From CAYFHQ01 sp964342805 (GTDB lineage: Bacteria; Bacillota; Clostridia; Peptostreptococcales; Acidaminobacteraceae): 16,443 nt of DNA. Below the pieces are notes generated by a model. The model was not told the DNA's origin and did no database searches. It saw only the letters and a program-made list of their open reading frames with translations. Position numbers and translations under genes: made by a program. Below, piece after piece: positions 11,994 to 16,443 of the stretch (positions are counted from its first letter, which is position 1; each line of letters begins with the position of its first letter). The stretch is taken from positions 1-16,443 of the forward strand of contig CAYFHQ010000084.1 of NCBI GenBank assembly GCA_964342805.1, read 5' to 3'.

Positions 11994-13331
11994 ATGAGTC
12001 AAGAGACCACCAGAGGTGCATGGCGCACCGCATTTTCCTACAGTTTAGGCAGCCTGGGAAACAACATTATTTTTGCCTTTATTTCTACCTATCTACTGAT
12101 TTTCTACACCGATGTTTTTGGCATATCGGCCGCTTCGGTAGCCATCTTGTTTTTGGTTGCCCGGATCTGGGACGGGATCAACGACCCCATTATGGGCATG
12201 ATCGTAGACAACACCCACACCCGGTGGGGGAAGTTTAGACCCTACTTGTTTTTTGTACCCATCATCATGGGTCTAGCCACAGTGGCCTGCTTTCTCAACC
12301 CCAACCTCAGCGACCAGGGTAAACTCATTTATGCCTATGTGACCTATATCGCTTGGGGCATGTCCTTTACGGCCATGGATATTCCTTACTGGTCCATGAC
12401 GGCCTCAATTACCCGGGACATGGATACCCGGTCCAAGGTCATTACCGTGTCCAGAACCATGGCCTTTGTGGGCTTCCTGGTGGCCAACGTCATTACCCTG
12501 CCCTTGACCAGCCAAATTGGCTGGGGCCTGACTGCCTTGGTCTTTTCCATTTCTTCTTTACTACTCACCTGGTTCACCTTTTTCACTGTCAAAGAGAATT
12601 ACACAGTCCCCCGTAAGGAAAAACAGTCCTTCAAGGGGGCCATAGAGCTCTTTCGTGTCAACAAACCCTTGAGAATGATCATTTACAACCTGCTGATCTT
12701 TGACCTCATTGACAAGTTCCGCTTTTCTTTTTCTGTTTTCTACCTCAAATACAACATTGGGGCAGACGAGTTAATGATCTCCGTCTTTATGGGCCTTTAC
12801 CTCATATTCATGATTGCTGGCTCCATTCTGTCCCCCTTTATCAGCCGAAAACTAGGGAAAAAGCGCACCGCCATTCTAGGCTACGTCCTCAATATCATTT
12901 CAGGTATTGGCATGTTTGCTACAGGCTATGACAGCCTTGTCCTCATGCTGGCCTGGGCCTCTGTGGGGTCCATTGGTACTGGCATGGCCAACATTGCCAC
13001 CATGACCATGCTGACGGACACGGTGGAATACGGCCAGTACAAGACCGGCCACCGGTCAGAGGGCATGATCTTTTCTGCTAACATTTTTAGGGTCAAGGTG
13101 GCCTCGGCCATCGGGGGTGCCCTGGGGGCCTACGCCCTATCCCGCATTGGTTATGTCCCCAATGTGGTCCAAAGCCAGGCAGTCCTAACCCAGATGCACT
13201 GGATCTTCACCCTCATACCAGGTGTCCTTTACAGCCTCTGCATTATCCCCCTCTTCTTCTATGGTTTGACCGAAGAACGATATGCCGAAATTGTTGAAGC
13301 ACTTGCCAACCAAGAGGAGGTTGCCGTATGA
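11994..13331 (+). CDS. MelB/GPH-family sugar:cation symporter
   Basis: 445 residues from the ATG at 11994, with AGGGGG 5 nt upstream; the longer frame from 11946 starts inside the promoter. The protein has the twelve-helix layout of the glycoside-pentoside-hexuronide:cation symporter family. The family core is clear: ARIWDGINDPIMGMIVD, with D60 and D64 matching the cation-site aspartates D55 and D59 of MelB, then the cytoplasmic loop TRWGKFRPYL (about residues 76-85). IPYWSMTASITRDMDTRS (about 140-157) fits the conserved loop after helix 4. Co-transport ion (Na+, Li+ or H+) is not decidable. Its TGA overlaps the ATG of the beta-galactosidase gene (ATGA), so the two are made together. A beta-galactoside is therefore the likely cargo; the substrate is inferred from this neighbour only. 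Confidence 0.92.
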   Translation: MSQETTRGAWRTAFSYSLGSLGNNIIFAFISTYLLIFYTDVFGISAASVAILFLVARIWDGINDPIMGMIVDNTHTRWGKFRPYLFFVPIIMGLATVACFLNPNLSDQGKLIYAYVTYIAWGMSFTAMDIPYWSMTASITRDMDTRSKVITVSRTMAFVGFLVANVITLPLTSQIGWGLTALVFSISSLLLTWFTFFTVKENYTVPRKEKQSFKGAIELFRVNKPLRMIIYNLLIFDLIDKFRFSFSVFYLKYNIGADELMISVFMGLYLIFMIAGSILSPFISRKLGKKRTAILGYVLNIISGIGMFATGYDSLVLMLAWASVGSIGTGMANIATMTMLTDTVEYGQYKTGHRSEGMIFSANIFRVKVASAIGGALGAYALSRIGYVPNVVQSQAVLTQMHWIFTLIPGVLYSLCIIPLFFYGLTEERYAEIVEALANQEEVAV

Positions 13332-16300
13332 CCAAAAGACCATGGGAAGACCCTACCCTCATTGGGATCAACAAACTCCCTCCTAGGTTTTCCTCTCCAC
13401 CACTTGATCTAGAAGGAGAGGCCCAAGTCCTTTCCTTAAACGGAGACTGGGACTTTCAGTTTCACAAAGGGGCTCTAGACATTGACCCCAGGTGGCTTTT
13501 AAATCCAAGGGAGGCAAATGCTGGTTCCTGGGCAAGCCTCCCCGTCCCCAGCGTATGGCAGCTCCATGGCTATGGCACACCCTACTATATTGCCAATGCC
13601 TATCCGCCAGCCATCAGCACAAAAAAGGCTCAAATTCCAAAGATCGACCACACCGCCCAGGCCATGGGGGTCTACAGAAAGACCTTTACCCTTCCTGACT
13701 CCTTCGTAGGAAAGCGGATCATCCTCCGTTTTGGAGCCGCCAAGTCCATGTTGACTGTCTTTGTCAATGGACGGCAAGTGGGTCTCAGCAAGGGGGCCAT
13801 GACGCCGGCTTCTTTCGACATTACCGACTACCTTGAAGTCGGGGACAATACCCTTCATGGGGTGGTCACCCGGTATTCGGACGCCACCTACCTGGAAGAC
13901 CAGGACATGTGGTTTTTCAACGGCCTCTACCGAGACGTGGACCTGATTGCAGAGTCCCCGGTCCATATCTGGGACGTCTACGTCCGCACTGAAAAGAGAA
14001 ATGGACAGGCGACAGCCATCATTCAAGGAGAAATCCACAATACCAGTGAAAAAAACCAGCAGATGCGTCTCCTGCTCAAGACTGGCCGTATCACCGCTAC
14101 GGGCCATCCCCTAGCCAAGGACTCCGTGCTGGACCAGACCCATTTGGACACGACAAGCATAAAAAGCCAGGACCTCTTGGTGGACCTGGCTCCTGGAGAG
14201 CTGAAAACCATTTATTTTGAACATCCTGTAGACCTTGAGGACCTGTGGAATGCTGAAAGCCCGCGTCTTCACTGCTTTGACCTGACCCTCTATGACTGCC
14301 CAGACTCTCAGGGAAAAAGCCTGAAGGAGAACGCCTCTTGCGAAATCTTTGCAGACCATTTCTCTGACCGAAAGCAAGTGGTCACCGGCCTACGGTGGGT
14401 TGAAACTTCGTCTGCAGGACAGCTATTGGTCAACGACCGGCCCATCCTCCTCAGGGGGATCAACCGCCATGAGTACCACCCCGACCAAGGCTGGGCCATG
14501 ACAGACGCCCAAATTCTCGAAGACCTCTTGCTCCTCAAACGCTTTAACGTCAACGCCATTCGGACGGCCCATTACCCCAACCGACCTTATTTTTATCAGT
14601 TGTGCGACCAACTGGGCTTTTGGGTCATGGATGAGGCCGATGTGGAAAGCCACGGGGTCAGACGGAAGAACTGCCCTGGGGACCATCCCCAGTGGACGGG
14701 GGCAGTGGTGGACCGGATGGAACGGATGGTTCTGCGGGACCGGTCCTATGGCTGTGTCATTATATGGTCACTGGGGAACGAAGCGGGATTTGGTAGTAAT
14801 TTTGCGGCCATGAAAGAAGCCGCCCTTCGACTGGATAAGACCCGACCCTTCCACTATGAGGGCGATCCCGATTTGTCGGTCAGCGACATGCTGTCCAGGA
14901 TGTATGCTACCCCCCAGGACATGGAGGCCCTTGGTCGATTTGAGGCCTTGACCATTACACCGCTGACCTCGGTCATGAATCGATTTTTTACCGACACCAA
15001 ACCCATTCACCCGGACCAATACAGGGGCAAACCCGTGGTCCTCTGTGAATATGCCCATGCCATGGAAAACAGCCTGGGTAATTTCAGGGCCTATATGGAC
15101 GCCTTTTTGAAGTACGACCATTTGATTGGCGGCTTTATTTGGGACTTCAGCGACCAAGCCATACGGAAAACTGTGGATGGGCAAGACCAATGGTTGTATG
15201 GTGGTGACTTTGGGGAAGACAAGAGCCACCGCTACTTCTGTGCCAATGGGATTTTCAAGGCCGACCGGACCCCGCAGCCTGCTGCCTGGGAGGTCAAGAA
15301 GGTCTACCAGCCGGTGGCCTTTACCTATGACAAGGGCCAGTTAGGCATTCACAACCTCCACAGCCACAAGGACTTGGAGGATTTGAAGGCCAGCTACAAG
15401 CTACTGAAAAATGGTCATGAGGTCATGGCCCGTTCTTTTGACCTGCCACCCATATTGCCTGGTCTAAGGGAATGTGTAAGTCTTGACTTGCCTAACCTCG
15501 GAAACACTGAGAAGAGAACTGATTCAGCAAATGAAAGCACCTCTGTTATGAAAGATTTATCTGCTTATAAAGGTTCATCTGCTAATGAAGGGCCATCTAT
15601 AAATGAAGGAGCGTCTTTAAAAACCCTTAAAAACGAATGGATTCTTGAGGTCAACCTGGTTCAAAAGCATGCCACTCCTTGGGCACCAGAGGGCTTTGAG
15701 GTGGCGTGGGACCAGTTCTCCTTGAGGACCGACTACGATTTTAAGTCCAGTGACCAGGAGGAAGAACTCCCCCAGGCCAATAAGGGCCTAGCATTTTCTT
15801 GTGAGTCGGATCACCGAGATGTAGACGGTCTAGATACTATGGGAGCGCAGGTGCATGAGCCAGCGGTAGAAGCGGAGGAAAAGGACATGATTGACCTTGA
15901 AGAGGTCGGAGACCACATCCGTGTCGCCCATGGCAAAACCACCTATGTCTGGTCCAAGTCCTCTGGTTTCCTGGTTGACCTAGTGGTTAACGGCCAGTCC
16001 ACCCTGGTTTCCCCCCTCCGCCCTGTCTTTTGGCGGGCAAGGACGGACAATGACCGGGGCTATAGCAATTTCATGCCCCACCTGGCCCCCCTCCTCCTCA
16101 GTGACCGTTGGCGTAAGGCCAGTGAAAATTTGGTTTGCAGGGGGCTGCAAGTGGACCATAAGGACGTGATCACTGCCAAAGAACATGGCATCCGTCTGAC
16201 AGCCACCTTGACACACCTAGCATTTTCAGACCCCATGCACCTCACTTATGAGGTTGGTACAAGTGGCTTAAAAGTCACCTATCAAGTGACTCCAAAGAAG

Positions 16301-16443
16301 GAGATTCCACGGATTGGTTTGGAAGCCCAGTTGGCCCCCCACTTCACTTGGGCAAGCTGGTATGGACGTGGACCGCATGAAACCATGATGGACCGGAAAG
16401 AAGGAGGGAGAATGGGCCTCTATCATTCTCCCCTGGCAGACTT
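13328..16443 (+). CDS. Beta-galactosidase, glycoside hydrolase family 2 (3' end outside window)
   Basis: The frame is open from ATG 13328 to the window end, about 1038 residues, with no stop or frameshift when read through. The start overlaps the symporter stop (ATGA). The ribosome binding site is GAGGAGG within the symporter's last codons. Domains follow E. coli LacZ order: sugar-binding jelly roll (about 1-215; GVYRKTFTLP, MWFFNGLYRDVDL), Ig-like domain, TIM barrel (about 360-660; LLRGINRHEYHPDQG). The acid/base is E485 in WSLGNEAGFG and the nucleophile E574 in CEYAHAMENS. Then come a second Ig-like domain and the start of the large C-terminal domain (RARTDNDRGYSN, WYGRGPHE). It hydrolyses terminal beta-galactose. 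No signal peptide, so cytoplasmic. Two insertions relative to LacZ lie at about residues 725-769 (hexapeptide repeats) and 808-862 (acidic). Roughly the last 150-200 residues are missing from the window. Confidence 0.93.
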   Translation, partial: MTKRPWEDPTLIGINKLPPRFSSPPLDLEGEAQVLSLNGDWDFQFHKGALDIDPRWLLNPREANAGSWASLPVPSVWQLHGYGTPYYIANAYPPAISTKKAQIPKIDHTAQAMGVYRKTFTLPDSFVGKRIILRFGAAKSMLTVFVNGRQVGLSKGAMTPASFDITDYLEVGDNTLHGVVTRYSDATYLEDQDMWFFNGLYRDVDLIAESPVHIWDVYVRTEKRNGQATAIIQGEIHNTSEKNQQMRLLLKTGRITATGHPLAKDSVLDQTHLDTTSIKSQDLLVDLAPGELKTIYFEHPVDLEDLWNAESPRLHCFDLTLYDCPDSQGKSLKENASCEIFADHFSDRKQVVTGLRWVETSSAGQLLVNDRPILLRGINRHEYHPDQGWAMTDAQILEDLLLLKRFNVNAIRTAHYPNRPYFYQLCDQLGFWVMDEADVESHGVRRKNCPGDHPQWTGAVVDRMERMVLRDRSYGCVIIWSLGNEAGFGSNFAAMKEAALRLDKTRPFHYEGDPDLSVSDMLSRMYATPQDMEALGRFEALTITPLTSVMNRFFTDTKPIHPDQYRGKPVVLCEYAHAMENSLGNFRAYMDAFLKYDHLIGGFIWDFSDQAIRKTVDGQDQWLYGGDFGEDKSHRYFCANGIFKADRTPQPAAWEVKKVYQPVAFTYDKGQLGIHNLHSHKDLEDLKASYKLLKNGHEVMARSFDLPPILPGLRECVSLDLPNLGNTEKRTDSANESTSVMKDLSAYKGSSANEGPSINEGASLKTLKNEWILEVNLVQKHATPWAPEGFEVAWDQFSLRTDYDFKSSDQEEELPQANKGLAFSCESDHRDVDGLDTMGAQVHEPAVEAEEKDMIDLEEVGDHIRVAHGKTTYVWSKSSGFLVDLVVNGQSTLVSPLRPVFWRARTDNDRGYSNFMPHLAPLLLSDRWRKASENLVCRGLQVDHKDVITAKEHGIRLTATLTHLAFSDPMHLTYEVGTSGLKVTYQVTPKKEIPRIGLEAQLAPHFTWASWYGRGPHETMMDRKEGGRMGLYHSPLAD
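15524..15631 (+). repeat. Six degenerate 18-bp tandem repeats within the beta-galactosidase gene
   Basis: Six consecutive 18-bp units, each starting with a serine codon (TCA or TCT at 15524, 15542, 15560, 15578, 15596, 15614), encode hexapeptides such as SANEST, SANEGP and SINEGA (loose consensus S-x-N/K-E/K-G-x). The stretch is richer in A/T than the flanking gene. It falls in a loop between beta-domains that E. coli LacZ lacks. Confidence 0.8.

Noticed and set aside
13328..16443. Frameshift or stop in the beta-galactosidase gene, suspected because of the odd A/T-rich stretch near 15500-15640
   Set aside because: Reading codon by codon gives one open frame to the window end, with LacZ-like motifs on both sides of the insertions.
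1..16443. CRISPR arrays, tRNA/rRNA genes, insertion sequences or prophage genes
   Set aside because: None found by eye. The only regular repeats are the 18-bp units inside the beta-galactosidase gene, which are in frame and coding.

Overview
The window looks like chromosome of a member of the Bacillota, probably a clostridial-type anaerobe. The reasons are strong AGGAGG-type ribosome binding sites, TATAAT and extended -10 (TGnTATAAT) promoters, hairpin-plus-U-run terminators, a MetH without its own reactivation domain, and a riboswitch-like leader ahead of it. G+C is roughly half by eye. I see no rRNA, tRNA, transposase, prophage or CRISPR array. Genus cannot be fixed from this sequence.

Left part (1-5727). 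The 3' end of an aspartate kinase gene (1-639) is closed by a 16-bp terminator hairpin. A 484-residue protein follows whose C-terminus looks like a diadenylate cyclase (DisA_N/DAC) domain with an altered RHR motif. It converges, with 1 bp between stop codons, on a small membrane-anchored protein. Next on the minus strand is a protein with two SnoaL/NTF2-like domains; its promoter spacer holds a perfect palindrome. A tryptophan-rich TspO/MBR-like membrane protein then overlaps a convergent DUF1294-type membrane protein by 60 bp, and its probable terminator lies inside the DUF1294 coding sequence.

Middle part (5728-8985), minus strand. This is a methionine synthase unit. A B12-dependent MetH core (homocysteine, pterin and cobalamin domains) is translationally coupled by a 14-bp overlap to a separate reactivation-domain protein encoded just upstream. 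The leader carries an extended -10 promoter, an 85-nt fold resembling a SAM-I riboswitch without P4 (P1, kinked P2, P3 and a 5-bp pseudoknot), and an intrinsic terminator. This is the most interesting item in the window.

Next part (8985-11803), minus strand. A compact four-gene operon encodes a nucleotidyltransferase-fold protein, a RimJ/RimL-like GNAT acetyltransferase, a lipoprotein (possibly distantly EreA-like) and a tail-anchored small protein. The last three are linked by ATGA and TAATG stop/start overlaps. No terminator separates this operon from the riboswitch leader downstream.

Right part (11994-16443), plus strand. A sugar-use operon reads divergently from the four-gene operon: a MelB/GPH-family symporter overlaps by ATGA a GH2 beta-galactosidase that runs off the window end. 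The symporter probably imports a beta-galactoside that the enzyme then cleaves. The beta-galactosidase has two unusual insertions, one made of six tandem hexapeptides with an exact 18-bp period.
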